Shown here in pieces: positions 1 to 8,017 of a stretch of DNA of 36,888 nt (position 1 is its first letter; every line of letters begins with the position of its first letter). The notes beneath the pieces are model-generated. The model was not told where the DNA came from. It saw nothing but the letters and a program-made list of their open reading frames with translations, and ran no database searches. A program made the translations under genes and the position numbers. This stretch comes from an uncultured Bacteroidales bacterium (GTDB lineage Bacteria > Bacteroidota > Bacteroidia > Bacteroidales > Bacteroidaceae), in assembly GCA_902779315.1 (NCBI GenBank), contig CACZBC010000036.1, positions 1 to 36,888 of the forward strand, in the 5' to 3' direction.

Positions 1-297
1 GGGCGGTTGCTGAATGTACGAGACGGTGCACGAATCGTCCTGCTTCATGAAGGGCCTTTGGTTGGTAGCATCCGAGAGGAAGTACCTTTTGAAGACAGGC
101 TTTGCGCCTTTAACGTCCTCCAGTTCAAGCAGCCAGGCCTCTGCCTGACAGATGCGTCGGAACTGCTCCTGGAACGTTTCGCCCCTGGGTTCGATATGCA
201 GAATAGCATGGAATTCCGCAGTCTTCTTCTCTGGGGCAAAGGCCGTCAGTTCGATTGTGGCACCGATTTTTTCAAAGTATATTTTCTTAAATTGCAT
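1..297 (-). CDS. Partial protein, possibly Rid (YjgF/RidA) superfamily
   Basis: The N-terminal 99 codons of a minus-strand gene that runs off the left edge. The ATG is at 297-295. The protein begins MQFKKIYFEKIGATIEL and contains PVFKRYFLSDATNQ and SYIQQPP near the window edge. The arrangement resembles the atypical Rid/YjgF-like proteins of Bacteroidales, which continue with a substrate-pocket segment that would lie outside the window. That assignment rests on remembered sequence style, not on a decisive motif. There is no signal peptide, so it is probably cytoplasmic. It lies downstream of the heme-lipoprotein operon on the same strand, separated by 138 bp containing a 22-bp-period repeat array, so it may be a separate transcript. 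Confidence 0.5.
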   Translation of the reverse strand, partial: MQFKKIYFEKIGATIELTAFAPEKKTAEFHAILHIEPRGETFQEQFRRICQAEAWLLELEDVKGAKPVFKRYFLSDATNQRPFMKQDDSCTVSYIQQPP

Positions 298-365
298 GAT
301 GCATTATGTGGTATTTAATGTTGTACTGTGTCGTGTTGGAAAACGAGGCGTAGTTAAAATGCAAA

Positions 366-431
366 CGTATAGTGTTACGTTGGCAATCGTATAGTGTTAT
401 GATGGCAATTATATAGTGTTATGTTTTCAAT
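366..431. repeat. 22-bp-period tandem array A (3 units)
   Basis: Three consecutive 22-bp units start at 366, 388 and 410. Each contains TATAGTGTTA followed by a variable core and CAAT: cores are CGTTGG, TGATGG and TGTTTT. The array ends four bases from the stop codon of the minus-strand mono-heme lipoprotein (stop at 438-436). It belongs to the same family as the arrays at 7797, 17587, 22109 and 29743. The rest of the 298-435 gap shows nothing else recognisable. Confidence 0.85.
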
Positions 432-435
432 CTAA

Positions 436-1179
436 CTATGGGAGGTTTTCAATCCAATTGTCGATGAGGTTCGAAACCTCCTCTAGGTTCGACTTGAACT
501 GACTGCTCAGGATTTCCGTATGATTGTGAGAAAGGAGGTTCTCGCCGCCTTCGTTCAGGATGAGATGAAGTAGCGAGCCCTCAGCATTACCGCTTTCCAC
601 GCGAAGATATCCCTCTTTTCGAGAACTCGGAACATTCACCAAAGCGGCCTCAGCATTACCTTCCGTCAGGTTGAGACCCGCAGCCGAACGACCACTTGCT
701 CCGTGACATTGGATGCAAGCTCGGTCGAAAAGTCCTGTCTGCAGAACGCCGAAACGCCCTACATCGATACGCCCCAGGTCCAGACGAATCGTGTCGCGAG
801 CGGAATTGTCCCTGTAGTCGTTCATGTTTATGGTTGCGAGCGTGATGATGCGCTTCCTGAGGGAATTGGTCAGAACGAGTTCCACAGTTTGCAATTCACT
901 ACTCAAGTTCGACAATACGATACTGAGAGGCAAGTTGTCTTCGACACTCGAGGGCAGAGCTTTTTGCAAGATGGCGTACTTACTGTCTGCCGTGAAACCT
1001 GCTACTGCAACCGTATTGCCCGTTCCTTCCCACTCGCCGAGTCCGCTCACTTGGGCCGTCACCTTTACCGTATAACCCTTTTCGTCAACGGTATAGACCT
1101 TATCCAAAATGTCTCCGCTATCACAGGAAACAAGCCCCCAAAGCAAACCTATTATATATAAATAATGTGTCGATTTCAT
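436..1179 (-). CDS. Mono-heme cytochrome c-like lipoprotein
   Basis: A 247-residue protein with a lipoprotein signal ending LVSC (Cys19) and one c-type heme motif, CIQCH, at residues 155-159, followed by GASGRSAAGLNL as in small cytochrome c domains. The N-terminal half has no recognised fold and looks like a beta-rich adapter. The ATG at 1179 was chosen because the signal peptide begins there (MKSTHYLYII) and because it lies one base after the stop of the upstream porin gene, so translation is probably coupled. It is the last gene of the five-gene operon. With the di-heme oxidoreductase it makes two c-heme lipoproteins in one locus, suggesting electron transfer at the cell surface or in the periplasm. 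The exact partner is unknown. Confidence 0.8.
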   Translation of the reverse strand: MKSTHYLYIIGLLWGLVSCDSGDILDKVYTVDEKGYTVKVTAQVSGLGEWEGTGNTVAVAGFTADSKYAILQKALPSSVEDNLPLSIVLSNLSSELQTVELVLTNSLRKRIITLATINMNDYRDNSARDTIRLDLGRIDVGRFGVLQTGLFDRACIQCHGASGRSAAGLNLTEGNAEAALVNVPSSRKEGYLRVESGNAEGSLLHLILNEGGENLLSHNHTEILSSQFKSNLEEVSNLIDNWIENLP

Positions 1180-1180
1180 C

Positions 1181-2488
1181 TCAGAAGCTGTATTGCAGTT
1201 GCAAGGTGGCAGAATGTGTGCTGAGTCCCAGGTCGTCATTATCACGGTCAAGCTGAGTGGCGTGACCGTATCTACCTGTGAACTGATACATCGCCGAAAG
1301 CTTAAGATTGCACTTGTTTACATAGTAATTCACCACCGCAGCAGGCATATTCAGGACGCCATCTTTGCCAGAACCGTTACGGTCGAGAAAGTCGTAACGG
1401 AAGCCAGCCTGCAGGCTTTTCGTAAAGAAATAGCCAAGTTGACCGTAGCAACCCCAGAAATTGTAGTTCTCGTCAATCTTCTGTCGCTCCGTAAAGCTGA
1501 CGTGCATCCAATAAGCCTCAGCCGCAGCATACCATCTGCCGTGAAGCATGCTCCACTCCACACCTATTCGTGTGTCGTTCGTGCTCTCGCTTTCGCTCTC
1601 TACATTTATACCTCCGCTCACGCCAAAAAGCATGTGTCGGCCCGTGAGCATATGACTGTTTCCTTGCGTAGCAGGCATATTTCCCCAAGGCATGAAAGTG
1701 AGTCGGCCAGCATAAAGCAACGAGGGAATGTGGGCGTCGTCTGAAAGCGTCTTCGTTGCCGTATTGACACCGCTTCCACTACCATTCCAAAGTCCTAACT
1801 CGTAACCCATCATCCAGCTGTTCGGCCTTTTAGGAGTGAGCTTGAGCTTGCCGTGAAACTGGAATCCAAGGTCGAAACCTGTGCCGATGGAGGGTGTTAC
1901 GGCGTTCAGGCTATATGGCAAAATGACTGAACTTGTCAGGGAAGTCGGCAAGCAGGGGAACAAAGTCTCGCCCAAAGTGGTGAGATAAGCGTGGAAGAAA
2001 GGCGTTTTGAACTTGCCCGCACGAAAGCGAGCAGCAGGCGAGATGCGGTAGTCCACCCAAGCTTGTTGCAGGACGTTTCCACCACTTCCGGCTGCATTAA
2101 TGCTCAGGTTGTAATCCAATCTGCCGAAAGTTGTGCCAGTAAAACCAAGGATGGCATACGGCATAGAGAAGCCCGAATTAGCCACATTGTCCTGATTGTA
2201 CGCTTTGTCCAAACCTTCGTCATCATAGTTATTGTACTGGCCTCTTGTCTGCAAGAACAGATACGGCTTGAAGATGAACTTGCCATCACGAGACTGAAGG
2301 GTGAATCCTCTGTCGTCTGCGATACCAAGTACGCCGTTCTCCATATCGATGCTCTCTGTCTGCTGCTTCAAATCAGCACTCTTCAGGTTGTACTTTTCGA
2401 ACGTTATGCCCCTTTCTTTATCGTTTTCCTCAGCCATACTTGGCATTGTAAAAAGGGCAAATAAAAGTAATATGTGTGTCTTTTTCAT
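1181..2488 (-). CDS. OprO/OprP-like outer-membrane porin (second of the locus)
   Basis: A 435-residue protein with a cleavable signal peptide (MKKTHILLLFALFTMPSMA) and, from about residue 60 on, alternating amphipathic strands rich in Tyr, Gly and Asn. It ends in Phe (LQLQYSF), the usual last residue of an outer-membrane beta-barrel. Segments such as LDYNLSINAAGSGGNVLQQA, FRAGKFKTPF and FGVSGGINVE are typical of the phosphate-selective porin (Porin_O_P) superfamily. The N-terminal stretch DLKQQTESIDMENGVLGI may be a short periplasmic segment. It sits 18 bp after the di-heme oxidoreductase gene and one base before the heme lipoprotein gene. Substrate cannot be inferred from sequence; the imelysin context suggests iron or an iron chelate rather than phosphate. 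Confidence 0.8.
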   Translation of the reverse strand: MKKTHILLLFALFTMPSMAEENDKERGITFEKYNLKSADLKQQTESIDMENGVLGIADDRGFTLQSRDGKFIFKPYLFLQTRGQYNNYDDEGLDKAYNQDNVANSGFSMPYAILGFTGTTFGRLDYNLSINAAGSGGNVLQQAWVDYRISPAARFRAGKFKTPFFHAYLTTLGETLFPCLPTSLTSSVILPYSLNAVTPSIGTGFDLGFQFHGKLKLTPKRPNSWMMGYELGLWNGSGSGVNTATKTLSDDAHIPSLLYAGRLTFMPWGNMPATQGNSHMLTGRHMLFGVSGGINVESESESTNDTRIGVEWSMLHGRWYAAAEAYWMHVSFTERQKIDENYNFWGCYGQLGYFFTKSLQAGFRYDFLDRNGSGKDGVLNMPAAVVNYYVNKCNLKLSAMYQFTGRYGHATQLDRDNDDLGLSTHSATLQLQYSF

Positions 2489-2506
2489 AAGGTTTTATGA
2501 TTTTTC

Positions 2507-4015
2507 TCAAAGTGATTCCAAGAACTTGATGAGCGCCGAGCGGTCGTCCTTCTCCATTCTTGCGAACAGATTTTTACTGGCTTCGCCTTCGCCACCATGC
2601 CACATAATGGCTTCTGTCAGGTTTCGTGCTCTGCCATCATGCAGGAAATAAGTGTGGGCATTAACTTTTTCCTGAAGTCCTATGCCCCAAAGCGGGGTCG
2701 TTCGCCACTCGTTTCCGCGAGCCAGACCACTAACGTAATTATCGTTCAAACCGACTCCCATCAGTTCGCTTCCCATGTCGTGAAGGAGAAAATCACTATA
2801 GGGATGAACCGCCTGACCGCCCAACCAAGGCAACTCTGTACCATTGAGAAGGGTTGCGCCACGAGGTCTGGTGTGGAGAGTTGTTACGTGGCAAAGATGG
2901 CACTTCGCTTCATAGAACTTCTGCTCGCCAATAGCGACGAGTTCCCTCTCGTTAATTGTACGTCCTTTATATGCGGCAGGTTGCTTCGTACTACCCAGTC
3001 TTCGAGCAGGAACACCAAGTCCGTGCAAGTAGAAGTCCACGTCTTCCATATCCTCGGTCGTAACGTCGAGACGGTCGTAAAGCAGTCCCATCATCGAACC
3101 TTCCTGCATCTGCGATTGTCCTTCACATATCTTCTCAGGATAACGACTGTTTGTCGCTCCCATATCCGACGAGAAGCCCAACTCGACAGTCAAGTCCGCG
3201 TGTTGTGCTTTATTGCCCGAAAGTCCGAGTTGACGGATGCCGCGTTCCGTGATGTAGTTGCATCGGCCACTTATTCCATATTCAGGATAATTCGATTTTG
3301 CCGCAAGTTGTTCTATCTCGTTCCTGTCCAAAGCCATCATCTGACCCATTCCCACGTGCCGAAGAGGAATGCGAACCGTGCAGAAAAGCTCTTCCGGATC
3401 AATTGGTTCGCCAGTCTCTCCGTAGCCTTTATACCAGTCAGTAATGGTGTATTGAGGATAAGCGAGACTATACGTCTCACCATCCGGAAAGGCAAATTGC
3501 TCTTCGTGCCAACGACATTCCAGTTTCCCTTCAGCCGTTACGCCATAGATACTTTGGTCGTGAAGAACGCGACCATAGTTCTGGAAGAACGCTCCGTTCT
3601 TCCTCGTCACATAGACAAGCATAGCACTAAACCCATAACTGCCAGAACCATAGACTGGTGTGCCGTCTGGATCTGTGCCTGTTTGCGTCCAAAGAGCAGG
3701 TTTTGTTCGACCTGCATTACGATGGCATGAGCCGCAGGAATAACCGGCATAAACAGGGCCGAGACCTGCTGCTTGCGTCAGAGCATCGTCATATAGTCCG
3801 TCTCCATTGATGAATCTTCGCGAGTTTGCCTTGATATTCTCCACCCAATCGGCTTCTGTATCGTAGGCGAAACTGGAGTTGATGAAGACTGTACTCGTTC
3901 CTGCACTCAAAGCATAGCCCTCGTGCGTTTCGAAATCGGCTGCCGTAAAGCAATCATCCTCCCTATCGCAAGCGACAAGGAGGAGTGCAAGGCAAATATA
4001 AATACTATGTTTCAA
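2507..4015 (-). CDS. Di-heme oxidoreductase (DHOR, formerly DUF1111) lipoprotein
   Basis: A 502-residue lipoprotein (signal ends LVAC, Cys16) with two c-type heme motifs, CGSCH at 94-98 and CHLCH at 372-376. Spacing and the flanking SCGSCHRNAGR, GLSGNKAQHADLTVELGF and HGGEGEASKN segments match the di-heme 'thiol oxidoreductase' family related to bacterial cytochrome c peroxidases. The family is frequently encoded beside imelysin proteins. No ATG is available: an in-frame stop (TAA at 4021-4019) precedes a TTG at 4015-4013 that starts the signal peptide, so TTG is the start. It lies 17 bp after the imelysin gene and 18 bp before the second porin. It probably moves electrons in the periplasm during iron acquisition; the substrate is unproven. 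Confidence 0.85.
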   Translation of the reverse strand: MKHSIYICLALLLVACDREDDCFTAADFETHEGYALSAGTSTVFINSSFAYDTEADWVENIKANSRRFINGDGLYDDALTQAAGLGPVYAGYSCGSCHRNAGRTKPALWTQTGTDPDGTPVYGSGSYGFSAMLVYVTRKNGAFFQNYGRVLHDQSIYGVTAEGKLECRWHEEQFAFPDGETYSLAYPQYTITDWYKGYGETGEPIDPEELFCTVRIPLRHVGMGQMMALDRNEIEQLAAKSNYPEYGISGRCNYITERGIRQLGLSGNKAQHADLTVELGFSSDMGATNSRYPEKICEGQSQMQEGSMMGLLYDRLDVTTEDMEDVDFYLHGLGVPARRLGSTKQPAAYKGRTINERELVAIGEQKFYEAKCHLCHVTTLHTRPRGATLLNGTELPWLGGQAVHPYSDFLLHDMGSELMGVGLNDNYVSGLARGNEWRTTPLWGIGLQEKVNAHTYFLHDGRARNLTEAIMWHGGEGEASKNLFARMEKDDRSALIKFLESL

Positions 4016-4032
4016 TGGTTAATCTCCAATTA

Positions 4033-5220
4033 TCAATTCTCTATTTTTCTTGGTTGTCCGTTTTTGAAGAGCAGGAACTCGAGCGTGTGGAAGCCGCGAA
4101 TGCTCTGTGCATCAGCGATTCCTTCGTTCTCTTCATCAAAGTCGCCGCTCCAGTCGAGGCCAGAGAAGTCGCCACTTGCAAGCACGTTCTTAATGGCATC
4201 TTGGTCGAGAGGCCACGAATCCATATTGGGGTCGAGTCCCAGCTCATCGACAGGTCCGAAGAGGAAACCTTCACTCATTTCCCAAGGTTGACGAGCCGTC
4301 ATCCAAGCCATTGCAGCCGCTTCGAAGGTTGCATTCGAGGGACTTGCCGCAAGAACCGTAACTGCTTGGTGAAGCGCAGCGTTAGCATTCATGAGGTCTT
4401 TATAGGTAGGAAGCACAACAACATCAACATAATCGGCCACAATAGCCTTCAGTTCTGCTTCGTCTTCGAAACTTTCCACCTTTGCTTTAAGCGTCTTGAG
4501 AACATTCTTCAAGGTGTTGCAAGCCTCCATAGCTGTGATGACGCTTGGGTTGCCGATATGGCTTCTGAAGGGAGCTGCCATACCTTCTATGCTACTAATA
4601 GCAGTCTGAATAGCGGCGTTCACTTGGCCTGCAAACTCTGCTTGCCCGTGAGCCTTGAGATAAGCGGCAATACTATGAGTGCCTTGAACGCCCTTATAGG
4701 TGCAGTTGAAAGAGTTCTGAATGGAGCGAATATTGTTGGCGTAGTCCTGGATGGAGTGATAACTGTACCAAGATTCCACGGCATAAACAGCCTCTGTGTA
4801 TTTCTTGTTCTCCCACTTATCACGCGGGTCGCCTATCTTACTCTCGCCCACTTCGTTAGCGATATCTATGCAACCGTCTATGATTTGCTCGATACAACTG
4901 TTGGGACTTGAGTAAGCACCACGAACTTCCTTGAAGGTCGTTTGGTATGCTTCCTCGCCGTTCAAGCCTTCGTTCCAAGCTTTGTAAAGTGTTTCGGCAT
5001 CGGTCTTCAAGCGCGATGAAACGGCTGCAGCATAGTTGCACCAGTTCGTCTGATAGTCCGCGAAGTTGGCATCGGTCTCGTTGATTGTGACGTCGGCAGT
5101 TCCTTCGGGCATTTTTTCAACAGGGTCGACAATAATCTTGTTGTCGTCTGAGTCTTTACTGCACGAAACGGCAGTCATTGCGATGGCAATTGTGCCAATG
5201 ATAAAAATGTTCTTTTTCAT
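4033..5220 (-). CDS. Imelysin-family (M75/ICMP-like) iron-uptake lipoprotein
   Basis: A 395-residue lipoprotein with signal peptide ending AVSC (Cys20). The imelysin hallmark GxHxxE is present as GFHTLE at residues 376-381, almost at the C-terminus. Family knowledge: a Bacteroides imelysin of known structure is a circular permutant of the canonical fold, and the C-terminal position of the motif here fits that arrangement. The rest is helical, with the WYSYHSIQDYANNIRS segment in the middle. Despite the old name 'insulin-cleaving metalloproteinase', structural work argued against peptidase activity and for a role in iron uptake. It follows the first porin by 33 bp and precedes the di-heme oxidoreductase. 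Confidence 0.88.
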   Translation of the reverse strand: MKKNIFIIGTIAIAMTAVSCSKDSDDNKIIVDPVEKMPEGTADVTINETDANFADYQTNWCNYAAAVSSRLKTDAETLYKAWNEGLNGEEAYQTTFKEVRGAYSSPNSCIEQIIDGCIDIANEVGESKIGDPRDKWENKKYTEAVYAVESWYSYHSIQDYANNIRSIQNSFNCTYKGVQGTHSIAAYLKAHGQAEFAGQVNAAIQTAISSIEGMAAPFRSHIGNPSVITAMEACNTLKNVLKTLKAKVESFEDEAELKAIVADYVDVVVLPTYKDLMNANAALHQAVTVLAASPSNATFEAAAMAWMTARQPWEMSEGFLFGPVDELGLDPNMDSWPLDQDAIKNVLASGDFSGLDWSGDFDEENEGIADAQSIRGFHTLEFLLFKNGQPRKIEN

Positions 5221-5253
5221 GTCGTTTGTTTAGTTTTATGGAGTATTTATATC

Positions 5254-6567
5254 TTACATGTAGTCGAATCTCTTCTTTCCTTTAAACCAACCCGTAAAGG
5301 CAACACCAAGAGCGAACTCATTTTCACTGTTGTATTTGCCGCCTCCTATTCTGCGGGTTGTATAGTCAGCCTTTATTATTATATAAGGTATGGGGCGATA
5401 GTTCAAACCAAAGGTCCACATTGAGGTCTTGAGTCGTGCTTCCATCACTTGTCCTGTTTCGCCCTTTTCCTGAGCGTTATAGTATTCGTATCGAGCGAAA
5501 AGAATAATGTCTGGAGCTTTCGTGGAGGCAAAGAAGTTCTTCATCCTAATGCCACCTTCCACACCATAACTGACAGCTCTGCTTGCAATGGGAGCCGTCT
5601 TCGAGTAAGGGCTGGCATTGCTCTGACGGACGTTACGTGCACTGAGAAGCGTGGAGTTGCCCACCTTGCCACTCAAAATATTGCCTCGAACAATGGCGTA
5701 ACGGTGCTGGTATTGCGCATCGACGCTCCAAAGATTGACAGGCACGCTGAAACTATACGTTGTAGGTTTGTCGGCATTTGACGCCGTATTCTGGCAATGA
5801 TACCAACTTGCCCCAAGTCGCAAACCAGGAACACCAGTATAATTGAGACGAAGCACATAGCCTGGCGACGTGAAGTTGTCCTTCTCGAAGAAACCTTGCT
5901 TGCCTTTCTTCACCCAATTGTTGCGGTCGAAGCCGTTAGCATTCAAGCCAGCCACGACTTGAGCTTCCCAGTTGAACGAAGCCCACTTTCTGCCAACTTG
6001 GCCGAAGAGGCTCAAGCCCGTTTCATGCCAAGTATTGGGGATGATGCTAGTCTCCCCTTCTGGACGGACAGTTCCGAAGAAGTTGACAGGTTCGTGATGT
6101 GCGTTATTCAGACCGACAGGCACGATGATGTGGCCTGCACGAACATTGAAATATTGGTTCATGTGATAGGTGATGTGGAACTGCTCGATGGCAACTTCTC
6201 CGCCCTTCTCTACCTCAGTCTCGTACTCGCCGTTCTCCGAGTTCTCTATCTCGAAGGCCGTTCCTGTGCCACCACTCTCGAACTCGACTTCCACGCCAAC
6301 GTTCCAATGCTTGTTGAACTTGTAGTCTCCAGCAAGCACAAAGCGAGGTACGGCTATCGTGTTACGATGAACGCGTGTGTTTCCTTCGCTGTTGCCGTAG
6401 AAGCGGTTCGTGCCATAATCCTTGAAGGCAGCCACCACTTCGCCATAGCCTCCAACGCGGAAACGTTCGTAACTGTCTATCTCAGTCGAGTCTGTATTCC
6501 ATTGTGCAGAAGCAGTTGCTGAGCAAAGCAACAAACCGCTTGCAATCATAGTTCTGAAGTTGTTCAT
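5254..6567 (-). CDS. OprO/OprP-like outer-membrane porin (first gene of the locus)
   Basis: A 437-residue protein with a signal peptide (MNNFRTMIASGLLLCSATASA) and a beta-barrel pattern throughout. FRVGGYGEVVAAFKDY at the mature start and YFNVRAGHIIVPVGLNNAHHEP are typical of Bacteroidota porins of the Porin_O_P type. An acidic loop (residues about 107-122, ENSENGEYETEVEKGGE) sits between two strands and could contact cations. It is the promoter-proximal gene of the operon, behind a -7 box at 6603-6596. It shares little obvious sequence with the second porin beyond the barrel architecture, so the two are probably not a recent duplication. Likely role: outer-membrane entry of the substrate handled by the imelysin protein. 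Confidence 0.82.
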   Translation of the reverse strand: MNNFRTMIASGLLLCSATASAQWNTDSTEIDSYERFRVGGYGEVVAAFKDYGTNRFYGNSEGNTRVHRNTIAVPRFVLAGDYKFNKHWNVGVEVEFESGGTGTAFEIENSENGEYETEVEKGGEVAIEQFHITYHMNQYFNVRAGHIIVPVGLNNAHHEPVNFFGTVRPEGETSIIPNTWHETGLSLFGQVGRKWASFNWEAQVVAGLNANGFDRNNWVKKGKQGFFEKDNFTSPGYVLRLNYTGVPGLRLGASWYHCQNTASNADKPTTYSFSVPVNLWSVDAQYQHRYAIVRGNILSGKVGNSTLLSARNVRQSNASPYSKTAPIASRAVSYGVEGGIRMKNFFASTKAPDIILFARYEYYNAQEKGETGQVMEARLKTSMWTFGLNYRPIPYIIIKADYTTRRIGGGKYNSENEFALGVAFTGWFKGKKRFDYM

Positions 6568-6595
6568 AATCGGGTTTTATCTCGTTTTTCGGCTG

Positions 6596-6628
6596 CAAAG
6601 GTAAGGCGCTTCCCGCATACTCGCAATA
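6596..6628 (-). promoter_or_regulatory. Bacteroidota-type promoter of the imelysin/porin operon
   Basis: On the minus strand a -7 box TACCTTTG (6603-6596) is preceded, after 20 bp, by a TATTG element (6628-6624) close to the -33 TTTG consensus. The leader to the porin ATG at 6567 would be about 20 nt. It is divergent from the regulator promoter at 6748-6779, and about 120 bp between the two promoters is available for operators. Confidence 0.6.
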
Positions 6629-6747
6629 CGCAAAAATGTGTATTCTTACAGCCCAAACAAAACAGCAGTCCTCGTTTTTCATTAAGATAGTACCCCATAA
6701 TAATTAAGGAAAAAGGTCAAGTAAGAACGAATTACCTAATAATTGTG

Positions 6748-6779
6748 ATTGCATTCTTCGCAGGAAAGTCGTAAATTTG
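6748..6779 (+). promoter_or_regulatory. Promoter of the hemerythrin-LuxR regulator
   Basis: A -33 ATTG (6748-6751) and a -7 box TAAATTTG (6772-6779) are separated by 20 bp, matching the Bacteroidota sigma consensus. The predicted start near 6786 gives a leader of roughly 18 nt before the ATG at 6804, which argues against the upstream in-frame start at 6777 because that lies inside the promoter. Confidence 0.6.
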
Positions 6780-6803
6780 CAGCGCAATTCAACACAAAAC
6801 GCT

Positions 6804-7757
6804 ATGAAAAAGTTGAAACTTTACGAGGCCGACGACAAAATGATCGACCTCATCAGCGACAACTACAGTATGCTTCAGGGCCTCAGCGCATTCGGCATTC
6901 GGCTCGGCTTTGGCGACAAGACGGTCAGCGAAGTCTGCCGAGAGCAGGACGTAGACTGCTACACCTTCCTCACCGTCGTCAACTTCCTCATCAACGGATA
7001 CACGCCGAAAGAGACAGACGACCGTATTTCCGTAAGGACTTTGCTCGGCTATCTTCAAGCTTCCCACCGCTATTTCCTCGACTTCCAGCTTCCCTCCATT
7101 CGCCACGAACTTGAGGCTTCGCTCAGCAAAGGCGAAGGACTGGAGCCCCTCATACTGCGCCTCTTCGACGAATACGCACACGACATCCAGCTACACATGA
7201 AATACGAGGAGAAAACTCTCTTCCCCTACGTAGAAGCCCTCTTGAAAGGCGAACCAACCACAGGTTACAATGTCGACATCTTCTCGAAGCATCACAGCGA
7301 TACGACGGGCAAGTTCCAGGAGTTGAAGAACATTATCATCAAGTACCTGCCCCCAGCAGGACTGGCCAACAATCAACTCACCGCAACCCTCTACGACATA
7401 TACAACAACGAGGAGTGGCTCCTCAACCACAGCAATGTCGAGGAAGTGCTCTTCGTCCCTGCCATTCGTCTCTTGGAACAGAGAGTGAAGGAAGACGGTG
7501 TCTCGGCTCGCATCTCCAGCATGATCAGGAACGCAGAAAGTTCGGAATCCATCTCTGAGCGCGAGAAAGAGATTATCGTCTGTCTCGTTCAAGGTATGTC
7601 GAACAAAGAGATAGCGGCTCACCTTTTCATCTCCGTCAACACCGTCATCACGCATCGTCGCAACATTTCGCGCAAGCTGCAAATACACTCTCTTGCGGGC
7701 CTCACCATTTACGCCATCGCAAACAACCTCATTGACAACAAGTTCCTCTCGAGGTAA
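6804..7757 (+). CDS. RIC/YtfE-like hemerythrin domain fused to LuxR-type HTH regulator
   Basis: 317 residues in three parts. Residues 1-62 resemble the ScdA/YtfE N-terminal domain (LSAFGIRLGFGDKTVSEVC) but without its Cys-Cys pair. Residues 80-225 form a hemerythrin-like four-helix bundle with a full candidate di-iron ligand set: His88, His131, Glu135, His164 (or 163), His209 and Glu213. The spacing tracks that reported for E. coli YtfE (H84, H129, E133, H160, H204, E208). Residues 250-310 are a GerE/LuxR DNA-binding domain (SEREKEIIVCLVQGMSNKEIA...HRRNISRKL). It is therefore probably a transcription factor that senses iron, oxygen or nitric oxide through a di-iron centre. It is transcribed away from the iron operon and may regulate it. 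The start at 6804 fits the promoter position. Confidence 0.85.
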   Translation: MKKLKLYEADDKMIDLISDNYSMLQGLSAFGIRLGFGDKTVSEVCREQDVDCYTFLTVVNFLINGYTPKETDDRISVRTLLGYLQASHRYFLDFQLPSIRHELEASLSKGEGLEPLILRLFDEYAHDIQLHMKYEEKTLFPYVEALLKGEPTTGYNVDIFSKHHSDTTGKFQELKNIIIKYLPPAGLANNQLTATLYDIYNNEEWLLNHSNVEEVLFVPAIRLLEQRVKEDGVSARISSMIRNAESSESISEREKEIIVCLVQGMSNKEIAAHLFISVNTVITHRRNISRKLQIHSLAGLTIYAIANNLIDNKFLSR

Positions 7758-7796
7758 AGGTTGTATTGAGTCGAGAGCCTATTCTTGAGTTCCCCA

Positions 7797-7862
7797 GTGT
7801 AATTGCCAAACATCACGTGTGAAGTTGGCAAACATCACACGTGATGTTTCCACTTTTCACGT
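7797..7862. repeat. 22-bp-period tandem array B (3 units)
   Basis: Three 22-bp units begin at 7797, 7819 and 7841, with cores AATTGCCAAACATCAC, AAGTTGGCAAACATCAC and ATGTTTCCACTTTTCAC, each after GTG. The junction of units 2 and 3 forms a strong dyad (AAACATCAC, AC, GTGATGTTT; 7830-7849). It lies 40 bp downstream of the regulator stop and 95 bp upstream of the next promoter, so it could act as a hairpin in the regulator's 3' end. Confidence 0.8.
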
Positions 7863-7957
7863 GTGTCGTTTAGGATTTACTAAGGGGATATGGAATTGAA
7901 CGTCTTGGGACGTCATGACTTTCTTCTGCCCGAGCATTAAAATAATTCGAAATATAT

Positions 7958-7988
7958 TTTGCATTATGCCCACTTTTTTGTACATTTG
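7958..7988 (+). promoter_or_regulatory. Promoter of the HerA-like/DUF362/yccF group
   Basis: A perfect -33 TTTG (7958-7961), a 19-bp spacer and a -7 box TACATTTG (7981-7988). The leader to the ATG at 8018 would be about 23 nt. This is the best match to the Bacteroidota consensus in the window. Confidence 0.7.
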
Positions 7989-8017
7989 TGGCCATAAACT
8001 ATTAAATCGTAAGTATT

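Noticed and set aside
6482-6682. A 66-codon minus-strand frame overlapping the porin start
   Set aside because: It spans the predicted porin promoter, overlaps the signal-peptide region in another frame and has no recognisable features.
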